Source of the DNA: Corynebacterium pseudokroppenstedtii
GTDB taxonomy: Bacteria > Actinomycetota > Actinomycetes > Mycobacteriales > Mycobacteriaceae
Length of the DNA: 64,000 nucleotides
Assembly (NCBI RefSeq): GCF_019754945.1
Contig: NZ_JAEUWU010000001.1
Location: 496,001 to 560,000, forward strand
Reading direction: 5' to 3'
Below are positions 28,183 to 38,222 of this stretch, piece by piece. Each line of letters starts with the position of its first letter. The stretch's first letter is position 1. Below the pieces are notes generated by a model, which was not told the origin of the DNA, did not search any database, and saw only the letters and a list, made by a program, of their open reading frames with translations. The position numbers were made by a program, and so were the translations under genes.

Positions 28183-29429
28183 TGAGTACATCGCCCACAT
28201 CGCTACACACGACTGACTCTCTTTCCTCGAATACCGACGCACAGTCGGGGAATCGTCCCGCCGTTCTCGTTCTCGCTGATGGACGCGTTTTCCGCGGGAC
28301 ATCCTTCGGGGCCACAGGCCGTGCCCTCGGCGAGGCCGTCTTCACCACGGGCATGACCGGTTACCAGGAAACGATGACGGACCCGTCGTATCGTCGTCAG
28401 TTAGTGTGCGCGACCGCGCCACAAATCGGAAACACCGGGTGGAATGACGAAGACGATGAGTCGCGTGGATCCACTATCTGGGTATCAGGTTTGATTATCC
28501 GTGACCTTTCCGCCCGCCCGTCCAACTGGCGGAGCAAGCGTTCCCTCCAAGACGAAATGGCGTCACAGGGAATAATCGGCATTAAGAACGTCGACACCCG
28601 TGCATTGGTTCGCCATCTGCGCGACAAAGGATCAGTCAACGCTGGGATATTTACTGGTGATGAGGCTGCAAAACCCGTCGACGAGCTTCTGTCTATCGTC
28701 AACGAGATTCCGTCAATGGCTGGCCAGGACCTTGCTGAAGAAGTGAGCACCGACGAGCCTTATATCGTTGAGCCCGAGGGAACGTCGTCGCAGTCGGATA
28801 CTCTGACCGTCGTCGCCTATGACATGGGAATTAAGACCAATACGCCGCGAAACTTCTCGCGACGCGGCATTAAGACAGTCGTTGTCCCGGCGAATACCTC
28901 ATTCGACGACATCCAGAAGTACAACCCTGACGGGGTGTTTATCTCCAATGGTCCGGGGGATCCGTCGACGGCGGACATCATGGTCGATATTGTCCGCCAG
29001 GTTCTTTCAGCGAAAATCCCCTTCTTCGGAATTTGTTTCGGGAACCAGATTTTTGGCCGAGCATTAGGTTTAGGTACCTACAAACTCAAATTTGGTCACC
29101 GCGGAATTAACGTCCCCGTAGTCGACGTCGCCACGGGACGTGTCTCCATCACCGCCCAAAACCACGGATTCGCCTTGCTTCCTCCGCATGTTGACGACGC
29201 GTCGGAAAAACTCAGCACCGAAGAGCTGACAGCCAGTTTCAATACTCCCTTCGGACCTGCGCACGTCACCCACATTTGCCCTAACGACAACGTGGTAGAA
29301 GGCGTTGCTCTCAACGATGGGCGGGCTTTCTCTGTGCAGTACCACCCAGAGGCGGCTGCGGGTCCCCATGACGCGAATCCGCTTTTCGACCAGTTCGTGA
29401 CCGTTATGCAAGAAGGAAAGGCCAAGTAA
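28182..29429 (+). CDS. carA: Carbamoyl phosphate synthase, small (glutaminase) subunit
   Basis: A 415-residue class I glutamine amidotransferase that feeds ammonia to CarB. The nucleophile elbow is FFGICFGNQIFG, and the histidine and glutamate of the triad lie in VQYHPEAAAGP near the C-terminus. The N-terminal CPSase_sm domain (ADGRVFRGTSFGA, FTTGMTGYQETMTDPSY) is complete. An N-terminal serine- and threonine-rich tail of about 28 residues and acidic residues in the middle (EVSTDEPYIVEPEGTSSQ) lengthen it. GTG 28182 overlaps the pyrC stop by one base; carB starts right after the stop. Confidence 0.96.
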   Translation: MSTSPTSLHTTDSLSSNTDAQSGNRPAVLVLADGRVFRGTSFGATGRALGEAVFTTGMTGYQETMTDPSYRRQLVCATAPQIGNTGWNDEDDESRGSTIWVSGLIIRDLSARPSNWRSKRSLQDEMASQGIIGIKNVDTRALVRHLRDKGSVNAGIFTGDEAAKPVDELLSIVNEIPSMAGQDLAEEVSTDEPYIVEPEGTSSQSDTLTVVAYDMGIKTNTPRNFSRRGIKTVVVPANTSFDDIQKYNPDGVFISNGPGDPSTADIMVDIVRQVLSAKIPFFGICFGNQIFGRALGLGTYKLKFGHRGINVPVVDVATGRVSITAQNHGFALLPPHVDDASEKLSTEELTASFNTPFGPAHVTHICPNDNVVEGVALNDGRAFSVQYHPEAAAGPHDANPLFDQFVTVMQEGKAK

Positions 29430-32400
29430 ATGCCACGCCGTACAAACCTTAACCACGTGCTGGTCATCGGGTCTGGCCCTATTGTCATCGGCCAAGCATG
29501 TGAATTTGACTACTCCGGAACTCAGGCATGTCGAGTCCTCGAACAAGAAGGACTCCGCGTCACCTTAATTAACTCCAATCCCGCGACCATCATGACCGAC
29601 CCTGAGTTCGCGGACCATACCTATATCGAACCGATCGATCCCGAATACATCGAGAAGATCTTCGAAAAAGAAGCTGCCGAAGGGCACCCCATTGATGCTG
29701 TGCTCGCCACACTTGGTGGGCAGACAGCTCTCAACGCCGCCATTCAGCTTGACCGGCGGGGAATCCTGGCCAAACACCACGTGGAACTCATTGGTGCTGA
29801 TATTGAGGCAATTGAAAGGGGGGAGGACCGGCAAAAGTTTAAAGATATCGTCGAAAAAGTTGGTGGCGAGTCGGCGCGATCACGAGTGTGCCACAACATG
29901 GAGGAAGTTCACGAAACCGTCGCTGAGCTCGGCCTTCCTGTTGTTGTTCGCCCCTCATTCACTATGGGTGGGTTGGGATCCGGCCTTGCCTACACGTACG
30001 ACGACATCGACCGCATCGCCGGCGGCGGATTAGCAGCCTCGCCCGAGGCAAATGTGCTCATCGAAGAATCCATTCTGGGATGGAAAGAGTATGAGCTTGA
30101 GCTCATGCGGGATGGCAACGATAATGTTGTCATCGTCTGTTCAATCGAAAACGTGGACGCGGTAGGCGTTCATACAGGGGACTCCGTCACTGTTGCACCT
30201 GCGCTCACTCTGACCGACCGCGAATTTCAGGTCATGCGTGACCAGGCCATCGCCATTCTGCGCGAGGTCGGCGTCGATACAGGCGGGTGCAATATCCAAT
30301 TCGCGGTGAACCCTGACAATGGGCGCATTGTCACCATCGAGATGAATCCACGCGTGTCACGTTCATCGGCATTGGCATCGAAGGCAACCGGTTTCCCCAT
30401 CGCGAAAATCGCGGCCAAACTGGCAATTGGATACACCTTAGATGAAATCCGCAATGATATCACCGGTGTGACCCCGGCGGCATTTGAGCCGACGCTGGAC
30501 TACGTCGTCGTCAAGGCTCCTCGTTTTGCGTTCGAAAAATTCCCTGGTTCCGACGACACCCTGACCACGTCCATGAAGTCGGTGGGCGAAGCGATGGCAT
30601 TGGGGCGCAATTACATTGCCGGCCTGAACAAGGTTCTTCGTTCCCTGGAGAACAAAGAAACCGGCTTCTGGACGTATCCCGACGAACACTTTGCTGGCGA
30701 ATCGGCTAAGGACAAAGCGGCTGTCGTGGACATGCTCCGCGTGCCCAAAGAAGGACGCTTGTACCTTGTTGAACTTGCTCTTCGGCTGGGGGCCAGCGTC
30801 GACGAGGTCCACGAAGCGTCCGGCATTGACCCCTGGTTTATCGCGGAAATCGAGCAACTGGTGGCTTTCCGTAAGGAACTAGAAGCGGCGCCGGTGCTCA
30901 CCGAAGACCTGTTGCGTCGAGCGAAGTACCTTGGGCTCTCTGACGCGCAAATCGCCAGTGTGAGGCCTGAACTCGCCGGAGAGAATGGGGTGCGCACACT
31001 ACGGTGGTCTCTCGGTATTCGCCCGGTATTCAAAACGGTGGATACGTGTGCGGCGGAGTTTGAGGCGAAAACTCCGTATCACTACAGCGCGTATGAACTT
31101 GATCCGGCCGCTGAAAGTGAAGTGACTCCGCAGAAAGAGAAAGAGAAGATCCTCATTCTCGGTTCTGGCCCCAACCGTATTGGTCAGGGGATTGAGTTCG
31201 ACTACTCGTGTGTTCACGCGGCATTGGAACTCTCACGCATCGGCTATGAGACGGTCATGGTTAACTGCAACCCTGAGACTGTCTCGACCGACTACGACAC
31301 CGCTGACCGCCTCTACTTTGAGCCGTTGACCTTTGAAGATGTCATGGAGGTCTACCACGCCGAATCCGAGTCGGGAAATGTGGCAGGCGTCATCTGCCAG
31401 TTGGGCGGGCAGACACCGCTAGGCCTTGCTGAGCGGCTCAAAGAGGCCGGCGTTCCGGTGATCGGAACAACTCCCGAGGCCATTAACCTGGCGGAAGACC
31501 GCGGTGAGTTCGGAGGGGTTCTCCAACGCTCTGGACTTCCGGCACCGGCCTATGGGACGGCGAAGAACCTCGAGGAAGCTCAGGCGGTAGCGTCGTCAAT
31601 TGGCTATCCAGTGCTGGTCCGGCCTTCCTACGTGTTGGGCGGCCGCGGCATGGAAATTGTCTATGATGATGACTCTCTCGCCGACTACATTTCCCGAGCG
31701 ACCGAAATCACCCACGATCATCCCGTCCTCGTTGACCGATTCTTGGACAATGCCATTGAAATCGACGTCGACGCTTTATGCGATGGTGACGAGGTTTATC
31801 TCGCTGGCGTCATGGAGCACATTGAGGAAGCCGGTATTCACTCGGGCGACTCAGCCTGCGCTATTCCGCCCATGACCCTGGGCACAGAGGATATCGACAC
31901 TGTTCGACGGTCCACAGCAGCGCTGGCTCGTGAAATCGGCGTACGAGGACTCATGAACGTCCAGTTCGCCCTGAAAGATGACACTCTCTATGTCATCGAA
32001 GCGAACCCGCGAGCCTCGCGGACGGTGCCTTTCGTGTCCAAAGCGACCGGCGTTCCGTTGGCGAAAGCCGCCGCCCGCATATCTGTCGGCGCCACGCTCC
32101 ATGAGCTGCGCATGGAAGGAATGATCCCCACAGACCACGACGGCGGTTCACTTCCTCTCGACGCGCCGATTGCGGTCAAGGAAGCGGTGTTGCCGTTCCG
32201 GAGGTTCCGTCGGCAGGATGGTTCACTATTGGATTCGCTCTTGTCCCCAGAGATGAAGTCGACCGGTGAAGTCATGGGGCTTGACCGCGCGTTCGGTGCA
32301 GCCTACGCCAAGTCACAGGCTGGGGCTTACGGACGACTCCCCGTATCGGGGACGGTGTTTGTGTCAGTCGCCAACCACGACAAACGGACCATGGTTTTCC

Positions 32401-32903
32401 CCATCCAACGTTTAGCCACGCTGGGATTTTCGCTGCTGGCGACGGAGGGCACTGCGGGGATGCTCCGTCGCAATGGAATCCCGTGTGAAGTCGTCGCTAA
32501 GCAATCGCAAGTCCATGAAGACAACCCCAGCGTCGATCACGTTGAAGTGGGGACCGTTCATCGGGATAAGGACGGCCGCCGGTCCATCGTCGACCTTATT
32601 TTGGACGGACAGGTTGATCTCATCATTAACACACCAGCTGGGAGTTCTGGCGCCCGCCACGATGGTTACGAGATCCGCGCGGCAGCTTTGAACGCTGAGA
32701 TCCCCTGCATTACGACGGTCCAGGCGGCAGTCGCAGCGGTCCAGGCGATCGAATCCATCCATGGCATCTCCGAGGCGGCTCCAAAGGAGCACGAGAGCGA
32801 TGAACAAGGCAACCAGCAACCAGGACAGGACGGTGCTGAAGAGGATGATCGCAGGCCAAATACATCGCTGATGGTGGCAGCAATCCAGGATCTTCATGCA
32901 TGA
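29430..32903 (+). CDS. carB: Carbamoyl phosphate synthase, large subunit
   Basis: A 1157-residue enzyme with two ATP-grasp halves ([20 protein letters not shown] in the first, [18 protein letters not shown] in the second), an oligomerisation domain between them and a C-terminal MGS regulatory domain that binds UMP and ornithine. It makes carbamoyl phosphate for pyrimidines and arginine. An acidic, glutamine-rich stretch of about 35 residues ([17 protein letters not shown] and on) sits between the last MGS helix and the conserved terminal SLxxxxQDLHA-like end, so it is an insertion and not a tail. The ATG directly follows the carA stop. Confidence 0.97.
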   Translation: MPRRTNLNHVLVIGSGPIVIGQACEFDYSGTQACRVLEQEGLRVTLINSNPATIMTDPEFADHTYIEPIDPEYIEKIFEKEAAEGHPIDAVLATLGGQTALNAAIQLDRRGILAKHHVELIGADIEAIERGEDRQKFKDIVEKVGGESARSRVCHNMEEVHETVAELGLPVVVRPSFTMGGLGSGLAYTYDDIDRIAGGGLAASPEANVLIEESILGWKEYELELMRDGNDNVVIVCSIENVDAVGVHTGDSVTVAPALTLTDREFQVMRDQAIAILREVGVDTGGCNIQFAVNPDNGRIVTIEMNPRVSRSSALASKATGFPIAKIAAKLAIGYTLDEIRNDITGVTPAAFEPTLDYVVVKAPRFAFEKFPGSDDTLTTSMKSVGEAMALGRNYIAGLNKVLRSLENKETGFWTYPDEHFAGESAKDKAAVVDMLRVPKEGRLYLVELALRLGASVDEVHEASGIDPWFIAEIEQLVAFRKELEAAPVLTEDLLRRAKYLGLSDAQIASVRPELAGENGVRTLRWSLGIRPVFKTVDTCAAEFEAKTPYHYSAYELDPAAESEVTPQKEKEKILILGSGPNRIGQGIEFDYSCVHAALELSRIGYETVMVNCNPETVSTDYDTADRLYFEPLTFEDVMEVYHAESESGNVAGVICQLGGQTPLGLAERLKEAGVPVIGTTPEAINLAEDRGEFGGVLQRSGLPAPAYGTAKNLEEAQAVASSIGYPVLVRPSYVLGGRGMEIVYDDDSLADYISRATEITHDHPVLVDRFLDNAIEIDVDALCDGDEVYLAGVMEHIEEAGIHSGDSACAIPPMTLGTEDIDTVRRSTAALAREIGVRGLMNVQFALKDDTLYVIEANPRASRTVPFVSKATGVPLAKAAARISVGATLHELRMEGMIPTDHDGGSLPLDAPIAVKEAVLPFRRFRRQDGSLLDSLLSPEMKSTGEVMGLDRAFGAAYAKSQAGAYGRLPVSGTVFVSVANHDKRTMVFPIQRLATLGFSLLATEGTAGMLRRNGIPCEVVAKQSQVHEDNPSVDHVEVGTVHRDKDGRRSIVDLILDGQVDLIINTPAGSSGARHDGYEIRAAALNAEIPCITTVQAAVAAVQAIESIHGISEAAPKEHESDEQGNQQPGQDGAEEDDRRPNTSLMVAAIQDLHA

Positions 32904-32924
32904 GTTGTTCAACCCGTTAGTGAA

Positions 32925-32950
32925 GCTCGTGAGAAAGGCTCGTGAGAGAG
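32925..32950 (+). repeat. Tandem 13-base near-repeat before pyrF
   Basis: GCTCGTGAGAAAG (32925-32937) is followed at once by GCTCGTGAGAGAG (32938-32950), one base different. Both copies end in purine-rich sequence that could pair with 16S rRNA; the second forms the pyrF ribosome binding site. It looks like a recent slippage duplication of the ribosome binding region. Confidence 0.6.
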
Positions 32951-32957
32951 GGTAAAT

Positions 32958-33986
32958 ATGTGTGATCGACAGCCGTCGGCGTCGTCCTCGGTGGGCGATT
33001 CAGGATCGGCGGGACAAGAGCCATCCGCGTCAAAGCATGTCTCAGGTGGGCATGCGTCATTTGGTGATCGCCTTGCTGAAGGCGCTCTGAATCGTTCGCG
33101 ACTATGTGTCGGAATCGATCCCCACCCGGGTCTCCTTGACCAGTGGGGGCTTCCCGCGACAGTTGATGGGCTCGAGAGCTTTACTATGCGATGCGTCGAG
33201 GCCTTCGGCACGACAGTCGCCTTGGTTAAGCCGCAAGTAGCCTTCTTCGAGTCGTATGGTTCGCGAGGCTTCGCAGTATTGGAGAAGGCCATCGCTGCCC
33301 TCCACGAGGCAGGGACACTTGTTCTTGCCGACGCCAAACGCGGCGATATTGGTTCGACGATGGCAGCCTACGCTGATGCCTGGCTGGGGGAGACCTCGCC
33401 GCTGCGATGCGACGCGGTGACCGTCAGCCCCTACACCGGCTTTGGCGCACTCGAGCCTGTGCTGGACCTTGCAGAGCGTCAAGGACAGGGTGTGTACGTC
33501 TTGGCGGCAACGTCGAATCCGGAGGCTGAGACCCTCCAATCGGCGCGGATTAGACGCTCTCGTGGCTCACAGCGTCAGGACCAGCGTCGTCAGGACGATT
33601 CGCCCAATGCCGACGACGGCGACAGCGTCGCCCAACACATCGTCGACGAATGCGCTACGCGTAATCAGCTGTACCGTCGGAAAACCGGTAGCCGATTCGG
33701 AAACGTTGGTGTCGTAGTGGGGGCTACCTTAGGGCTACCCACACAGGGATCAGACGCGGTGCGCAAGGCTCCGGATCTGTCTGCGCTCAACGGCCCTGTC
33801 CTTCTTCCTGGGGTAGGGGCTCAAGGGGCGAGCGCGGATGATGTCCGTCGCCTTACGACACACGTCGAACCCCTAGCTTTCCCCAATATATCGAGGGCAA
33901 TATTGAAACATGGCCCAGATATAGGTAGCTTGCAGAAGGCTGTAGAGGCGAATGCCCAGGACTATCCCGGTATGGTGTTAGAATGA
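32958..33986 (+). CDS. pyrF: Orotidine 5'-phosphate decarboxylase
   Basis: A 342-residue type 2 OMP decarboxylase giving UMP. CVGIDPHPGLLDQWGLP at the N-terminal part of the barrel, VKPQVAFFESYG and the catalytic LADAKRGDIGSTM are all present, with GATLGLP and LLPGVGAQGA closing the phosphate site. The family is usually about 280 residues. The excess comes from a polar N-terminus of about 40 residues and an arginine-, glutamine- and aspartate-rich insertion (RRSRGSQRQDQRRQDD, about 33538-33636) in a surface loop after AATSNPEA. The ATG follows GAGAGGG. carB and pyrF are separated by 54 bases. pyrD and pyrE are not in the window. Confidence 0.94.
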   Translation: MCDRQPSASSSVGDSGSAGQEPSASKHVSGGHASFGDRLAEGALNRSRLCVGIDPHPGLLDQWGLPATVDGLESFTMRCVEAFGTTVALVKPQVAFFESYGSRGFAVLEKAIAALHEAGTLVLADAKRGDIGSTMAAYADAWLGETSPLRCDAVTVSPYTGFGALEPVLDLAERQGQGVYVLAATSNPEAETLQSARIRRSRGSQRQDQRRQDDSPNADDGDSVAQHIVDECATRNQLYRRKTGSRFGNVGVVVGATLGLPTQGSDAVRKAPDLSALNGPVLLPGVGAQGASADDVRRLTTHVEPLAFPNISRAILKHGPDIGSLQKAVEANAQDYPGMVLE

Positions 33987-34020
33987 CTCGCGTTGTCTCA
34001 ACCAGGGGCAGACTTAACTT

Positions 34021-34131
34021 TGACCTGGTCAGCGTCTATAGTCATTGGTGCTGTTTGCCAGGCTCACTATTTGCGAAGTTGGTCGGGTGCTTCAACGAAC
34101 CTGGAGACAATTACGCGGTCACCTTGTGACC
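34021..34131 (+). promoter_or_regulatory. mihF promoter region with two palindromes
   Basis: TGACC-T-GGTCA (34021-34031) lies just upstream of a -10 like TATAGT (34037-34042), and GGTCAC-CTT-GTGACC (34117-34131) lies in the predicted leader. Both share the half-site GGTCA. The promoter has no good -35, as is common in corynebacteria. A repressor or activator binding both sites is possible but unproven. Confidence 0.45.
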
Positions 34132-34191
34132 CGCACCGAAACCCGAACATCAGTAAGTGAAGTATTCATCGATTGACATTACGGAGGAACC

Positions 34192-34518
34192 GTGGCCCTT
34201 CCCCAGTTAACGCCCGAACAGCGTGCTGCTGCACTCGAGAAAGCTGCTCAAGCTCGCAAGGCACGTGCCGAGCTCAAGGAAAAGCTCAAGAAAGGTGAGA
34301 CCGACCTTCAGGCGGTGTTGAAGAAGGCCGACGAGGACGAAATCCTGGGCAAGATGAAGGTCTCGGCTTTGCTCGAGGCGTTGCCAAAGGTGGGTAAGGT
34401 TAAGGCTCAGGAAATCATGAAAGAGCTGGAAATCGCCCCGACACGTCGTTTGCGTGGCTTAGGTGAGCGTCAGCGTCGTGCTCTGCTTGAGCGCTTTGGC
34501 TTCGATCCGGAGAAATAA
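34192..34518 (+). CDS. mihF: Actinobacterial integration host factor mIHF
   Basis: A 108-residue basic, helical DNA-binding protein of the mycobacterial IHF family (unrelated in fold to HU/IHF). The N-terminus ALPQLTPEQRAAALEKAAQARKARAELK forms the long helix, quoted here only by its start LPQLTPEQR; the H2TH DNA-binding part is KVGKVKAQEIMKELEI, ending in LGERQRRALLERFG. It bends and compacts DNA and influences global transcription. GTG 34192 has GGAGG 4 bases upstream. It is placed upstream of gmk and rpoZ, a conserved actinobacterial order; mutations in the homologue are lethal in mycobacteria. Confidence 0.96.
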   Translation: MALPQLTPEQRAAALEKAAQARKARAELKEKLKKGETDLQAVLKKADEDEILGKMKVSALLEALPKVGKVKAQEIMKELEIAPTRRLRGLGERQRRALLERFGFDPEK

Positions 34519-34521
34519 ACC

Positions 34522-35097
34522 TTGACAACAAATCGTGGCAATCTTGTGGTTCTCGCGGGACCCAGCGCAGTAGGAAAGTCCACAGTGGTTCATCGTCTGC
34601 GTGAAACGGTGCCCGATTTGTACTTCAGCGTGTCTATGACGACACGGGCCCCCCGCCCCGGCGAGGAAAATGGCGTGGATTATTTGTACGTCTCCGACGA
34701 CGAATTTACCCGCCATGTTGAAGCTGGGGATATGTTGGAGTGGGCTGAAATCCATGGTGGTCTTCAGCGTTCTGGCACACCGGCTGGCCCCGTTCGTGAC
34801 GCTCTTGACAGTAACCGGCCAGTCCTCATCGAGGTAGACCTTGAGGGTGCTCGGAATGTGAAGAAAACTCTTCCGGAGGCTCACACCGTTTTCCTCATGC
34901 CACCTTCGTGGGAGGTTCTCGTCGAGCGTTTGACAGGTCGGGGCACTGAACCGCCGGATGTTATTGAACGTCGCCTCGAGACTGCCCATAGAGAGCTGGC
35001 CGCCAAGGATGAGTTCGACCACATCGTGGTTAATGACTCCGTGGACAACGCTGTTCGCGCTATTGCCGCACTACTCACGGCCGAAAGGACATCGTGA
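34522..35097 (+). CDS. gmk: Guanylate kinase
   Basis: A 191-residue P-loop kinase converting GMP and ATP to GDP and ADP. Walker A is GPSAVGKST near residues 13-21; [17 protein letters not shown] binds GMP, and [14 protein letters not shown] and [13 protein letters not shown] follow. The start is TTG 34522, three bases after the mihF stop, with GGAG 9 bases upstream. Its stop overlaps the rpoZ GTG by four bases (GTGA). Confidence 0.96.
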   Translation: MTTNRGNLVVLAGPSAVGKSTVVHRLRETVPDLYFSVSMTTRAPRPGEENGVDYLYVSDDEFTRHVEAGDMLEWAEIHGGLQRSGTPAGPVRDALDSNRPVLIEVDLEGARNVKKTLPEAHTVFLMPPSWEVLVERLTGRGTEPPDVIERRLETAHRELAAKDEFDHIVVNDSVDNAVRAIAALLTAERTS

Positions 35098-35381
35098 CTA
35101 CACCTAATTTGGCTTCTGTCAATGACGACAATGTATTTGACCCGCCGGTAGGTATTACCAACCCGCCGATTGACGAGCTACTGGGCAAGGTGTCGTCAAA
35201 GTACGCCCTTGTCATCTTTGCTGCTAAGCGAGCTCGCCAGATCAATGATTACTTCAAGAGCGTCGATGACTCGGTCTTTGAGTTCGTTGGCCCACTTGTC
35301 ACCCCCGAGCCTGGTGAGAAGCCGCTCTCGATTGCTTTGCGTGAGATTAACGACGGCCTCCTCGACCACACCGAGGGCTAA
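35094..35381 (+). CDS. rpoZ: RNA polymerase omega subunit
   Basis: A 95-residue omega subunit that helps assemble the beta-prime subunit of RNA polymerase. The typical core is [19 protein letters not shown] followed by [12 protein letters not shown], and the C-terminal [13 protein letters not shown] is the actinobacterial form. Translation starts at GTG 35094 overlapping gmk, and the gene ends the mihF-gmk-rpoZ unit before a strong terminator. Confidence 0.96.
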   Translation: MTTPNLASVNDDNVFDPPVGITNPPIDELLGKVSSKYALVIFAAKRARQINDYFKSVDDSVFEFVGPLVTPEPGEKPLSIALREINDGLLDHTEG

Positions 35382-35476
35382 GAGTTCTACGGTGAGGGCC
35401 AGCGGAGTACACATGACGGGTAGCCAATGCCTGCACGTGTTTCCGCTCGTACTCATCTCATCATCGACCTAGCATT

Positions 35477-35516
35477 CCGCTGCATCACGCCACCCACGGT
35501 GTGATCAGCGGTTTTT
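35477..35516 (+). terminator. Intrinsic terminator between rpoZ and coaBC
   Basis: CCGCTG pairs with CAGCGG, and after a bulged C the inner ATCACGCC pairs with GGTGTGAT (one G-T pair), loop of six, followed by TTTTT. It separates rpoZ from coaBC, so coaBC needs its own promoter or read-through; only 28 bases lie between the T tract and the coaBC start. Confidence 0.9.
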
Positions 35517-35544
35517 GCATAGCGACAGCTGAATTGAGGAAGCA

Positions 35545-36828
35545 GTGAAGATCGTTCTCGGTGTTTCAGGTGGAATTGCCGCGTTTAAATCCTGTCACGT
35601 CGTCCGACTACTTAAAGAGCAAGACCACGACGTTCACGTTATTCCGACGGCAACCTCGCTGCAGTTTATCGGGCGAGCAACGTGGGAGGCGCTCTCTGGG
35701 AATTCCGTCTCGACATCAGTTTTCGACGGCGTCCCCGAGGTCCGGCACGTGAGTATTGGGCACACCGCCGAGTTATTCATCGTCGCTCCGGCAACGGCCG
35801 ATGTGATAGCTCGCTTAGCTCACGGCCGGGCCGACGACCTCCTCACAGCCTCGGCATTAATGGCGAGGTGCCCCGTCGCTGTTTTTCCCGCGATGCACAC
35901 CGAGATGTGGACTCATCCGGCGACGCAGGCCAACGTCGCAACCCTTCGCCAGAGGGGCGTCACCGTTGTCGATCCTGCCCATGGCCGTTTAACGGGGCCC
36001 GATTCTGGCCCGGGGCGCTTTGCCGAGCCTGAGCAGGTGGTCAACTTGGCGTTGTCCGTAGCCCGACGGCAGACTCAGTTTCCTCGCGACTTAGAAGGAC
36101 GCCGGGTTCTCATTACCGCAGGAGGGACGCACGAGAATTTAGACCCCGTGCGCTTCGTCGGCAATCGGTCGTCGGGGAAACAGGGATTTGCTCTTGCCGA
36201 GGTTGCCGCAGCTCGTGGTGCCGAGGTGACTGTGATTGCGGGGGCTACGCACGAGCTTCCAACTCCGCTTGGATCTGAGGTTGTTCGCGTGGAATCGGCC
36301 CGGGATATGTACCGGGAGGTTGAGAAGCGCGATGAGGACGCGGATATCGTCGTGTGCGCTGCAGCTGTTGCGGATTACCGTCCGGCCGAAGAAAAGGGTT
36401 GGAAGATGAAGAAATCCGCGGACAGGGAGTCGACTTCCCTCACGACGTTGTCGATGGTGGAGAACCCGGACATCCTCAAGAGCGTTGTCGCTCGTCGGCA
36501 AGAAAGGGCAACCCAAGACCACGCTGGGCCGGACAAAAGCTCGACTCCGAACAGCACGACACCGACCATCATTGTTGGCTTTGCTGCAGAGACGGGGGAC
36601 CCGCACCACACCCCGTTAGAGCATGCTCAGTTAAAGCTGAAGGATAAAGGCTGCGAATTATTGGTCTGTAATGACGTAGGCCAAGGGAAAGTATTCGGAC
36701 GTAATACGAACAGAGGCTGGGTCTTGTCACGAGACGGAGAGGTCACCGATATCCCGTCGACATCGAAGTTTGGCTTAGCGGATTCAGTGTGGGATGCGGT
36801 TGCGAACTATGAGGACCGAGTGCGCTAA
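35545..36828 (+). CDS. coaBC: Bifunctional phosphopantothenoylcysteine decarboxylase / phosphopantothenate-cysteine ligase
   Basis: A 427-residue two-domain enzyme for two consecutive steps of coenzyme A synthesis. The N-terminal CoaC flavoprotein domain shows GVSGGIAAFKS, the catalytic histidine in VRHVSIGHTAEL, and PAMHTEMW. The CoaB domain has ITAGGTHENLDPVRFVGNRSSGK and VCAAAVADYRP. A roughly 20-residue insertion (QERATQDHAGPDKSSTPNST) lies between NPDILKSVV and IIVGFAAETGD. GTG 35545 follows GAGGAAG. metK lies downstream behind its own operator. Confidence 0.96.
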   Translation: MKIVLGVSGGIAAFKSCHVVRLLKEQDHDVHVIPTATSLQFIGRATWEALSGNSVSTSVFDGVPEVRHVSIGHTAELFIVAPATADVIARLAHGRADDLLTASALMARCPVAVFPAMHTEMWTHPATQANVATLRQRGVTVVDPAHGRLTGPDSGPGRFAEPEQVVNLALSVARRQTQFPRDLEGRRVLITAGGTHENLDPVRFVGNRSSGKQGFALAEVAAARGAEVTVIAGATHELPTPLGSEVVRVESARDMYREVEKRDEDADIVVCAAAVADYRPAEEKGWKMKKSADRESTSLTTLSMVENPDILKSVVARRQERATQDHAGPDKSSTPNSTTPTIIVGFAAETGDPHHTPLEHAQLKLKDKGCELLVCNDVGQGKVFGRNTNRGWVLSRDGEVTDIPSTSKFGLADSVWDAVANYEDRVR

Positions 36829-36842
36829 GCTACATGAGGATC

Positions 36843-36858
36843 TAGACAGCTTGGTCTA
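36843..36858 (+). promoter_or_regulatory. McbR-type operator upstream of metK
   Basis: TAGAC-AGCTTG-GTCTA is an exact match to the TAGAC-N6-GTCTA operator of McbR, the TetR-type repressor of methionine and sulfur metabolism in C. glutamicum, where metK is a target. It lies 83 bases before the metK start, in a place compatible with promoter blocking. The McbR gene is not in the window. Confidence 0.88.
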
Positions 36859-36940
36859 TTACATCAGTAGCCAACACATCATCCAACAAAACATCTAATA
36901 AAATACGTGGTATCGCCACCTCATCAAGGAAGAAGGAACC

Positions 36941-38143
36941 GTGACTCAACGACTATTCACCAGCGAGTCTGTCACCGAGGGACATCCCGATAAGATTTGC
37001 GACGCAATCTCCGATTCAATTTTGGACGCCATGCTCGCAGTGGATCCCGACAGCCACGTCGCTGTAGAAACCGTCGTGACGACAGGACAAGTACATGTTG
37101 TCGGTGAAGTTCGGTGCCGCGGATACGTAGAAATTCCCAGCCTGGTCCGGCAAACACTCCGGAACATCGGCTTCCTATCCTCCGATATGGGTTTCGACGG
37201 GGCAACGTGCGGTGTATCCGTCTCCATTGGTGAACAGTCGTTAGAGATCGGCGCAGGTGTCGATACCGCACTCGAAGCGCGCGACGGTGCTGAAGTTGAG
37301 GACGATGACCGTGCAGGCGCTGGCGACCAGGGCCTCATGTTCGGATACGCAACCAATGAAACCCCCGAATACATGCCGCTGCCTATCGCTCTTGCACATC
37401 GTCTCGCGCGGCGTCTCACGGCGGTGCGCAAAGACGATATCGTTCCGCATCTTCGTCCGGACGGAAAAACACAGGTCACGCTCGCGTACGACGATGACAA
37501 TAACCCGATTCGTATTGACACCATCGTTATTTCCACGCAGCACGATCCGGGCGTTTCCCGGCAATGGCTGGAAGAACAGTTGCGCACGAATGTCATCACC
37601 CCAGTCATCAAGGACGCCGGGGTGGAGAACCTCGTCGACGACGAACTCACCGTGTTGATCAATCCATCCGGTTCCTTCGTCGTCGGTGGGCCCATGGGCG
37701 ACGCGGGTCTCACTGGCCGCAAGATCATCGTCGATACGTACGGTGGTATGGCCCGTCATGGTGGCGGAGCGTTCTCCGGCAAAGACCCGAGTAAGGTTGA
37801 CCGCTCTGCTGCCTACGCTATGCGGTGGGTCGCGAAGAATATCGTTGCCGCTGGATTAGCAGATCGGTGTGAAGTGCAGGTCGCTTACGCTATCGGGCGC
37901 GCAAATCCGGTGGGCTTGTATGTTGAGACCTTCGGCACAGAAAAAGAGCCGATCTCAGCAATCCAGGAAGCCGTGCAGAAAGTGTTTGACCTCCGACCGG
38001 CGGCGATTATCCGGGAACTGGACCTCAAGCGGCCTATTTATGCTCAAACCGCCGCATATGGCCACTTTGGTCGAACAGATCTCGACCTGCCGTGGGAGCG
38101 GTTGGATCGGGTTGATGACCTCAAAGCCGCTATTTCACGGTAA
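36941..38143 (+). CDS. metK: S-adenosylmethionine synthetase
   Basis: A 400-residue enzyme making SAM from methionine and ATP. Signature stretches are [32 protein letters not shown] and the P-loop [19 protein letters not shown], quoted in short as [14 protein letters not shown]. It is a homotetramer in the family. GTG 36941 follows GAAGGAA. Control by an McbR-like repressor with S-adenosylhomocysteine as signal is expected from the operator upstream. I see no SAM riboswitch in the leader. Confidence 0.97.
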   Translation: MTQRLFTSESVTEGHPDKICDAISDSILDAMLAVDPDSHVAVETVVTTGQVHVVGEVRCRGYVEIPSLVRQTLRNIGFLSSDMGFDGATCGVSVSIGEQSLEIGAGVDTALEARDGAEVEDDDRAGAGDQGLMFGYATNETPEYMPLPIALAHRLARRLTAVRKDDIVPHLRPDGKTQVTLAYDDDNNPIRIDTIVISTQHDPGVSRQWLEEQLRTNVITPVIKDAGVENLVDDELTVLINPSGSFVVGGPMGDAGLTGRKIIVDTYGGMARHGGGAFSGKDPSKVDRSAAYAMRWVAKNIVAAGLADRCEVQVAYAIGRANPVGLYVETFGTEKEPISAIQEAVQKVFDLRPAAIIRELDLKRPIYAQTAAYGHFGRTDLDLPWERLDRVDDLKAAISR

Positions 38144-38222
38144 GTAGCACGCAAAATAGATGGACCGGCCAACCACATTTAGTGCGAAGTGGGGTAGGGG
38201 CCGACTCCATTAGGATGTAGCC

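Noticed and set aside
36829..36940. SAM riboswitch upstream of metK
   Set aside because: The leader is short and AT-rich without a multi-helix structure; the McbR operator explains regulation better.
36946..37728. Antisense open frame of 260 codons within metK
   Set aside because: Serine- and arginine-rich product typical of reverse-strand reading of a GC-biased gene; metK is certain.
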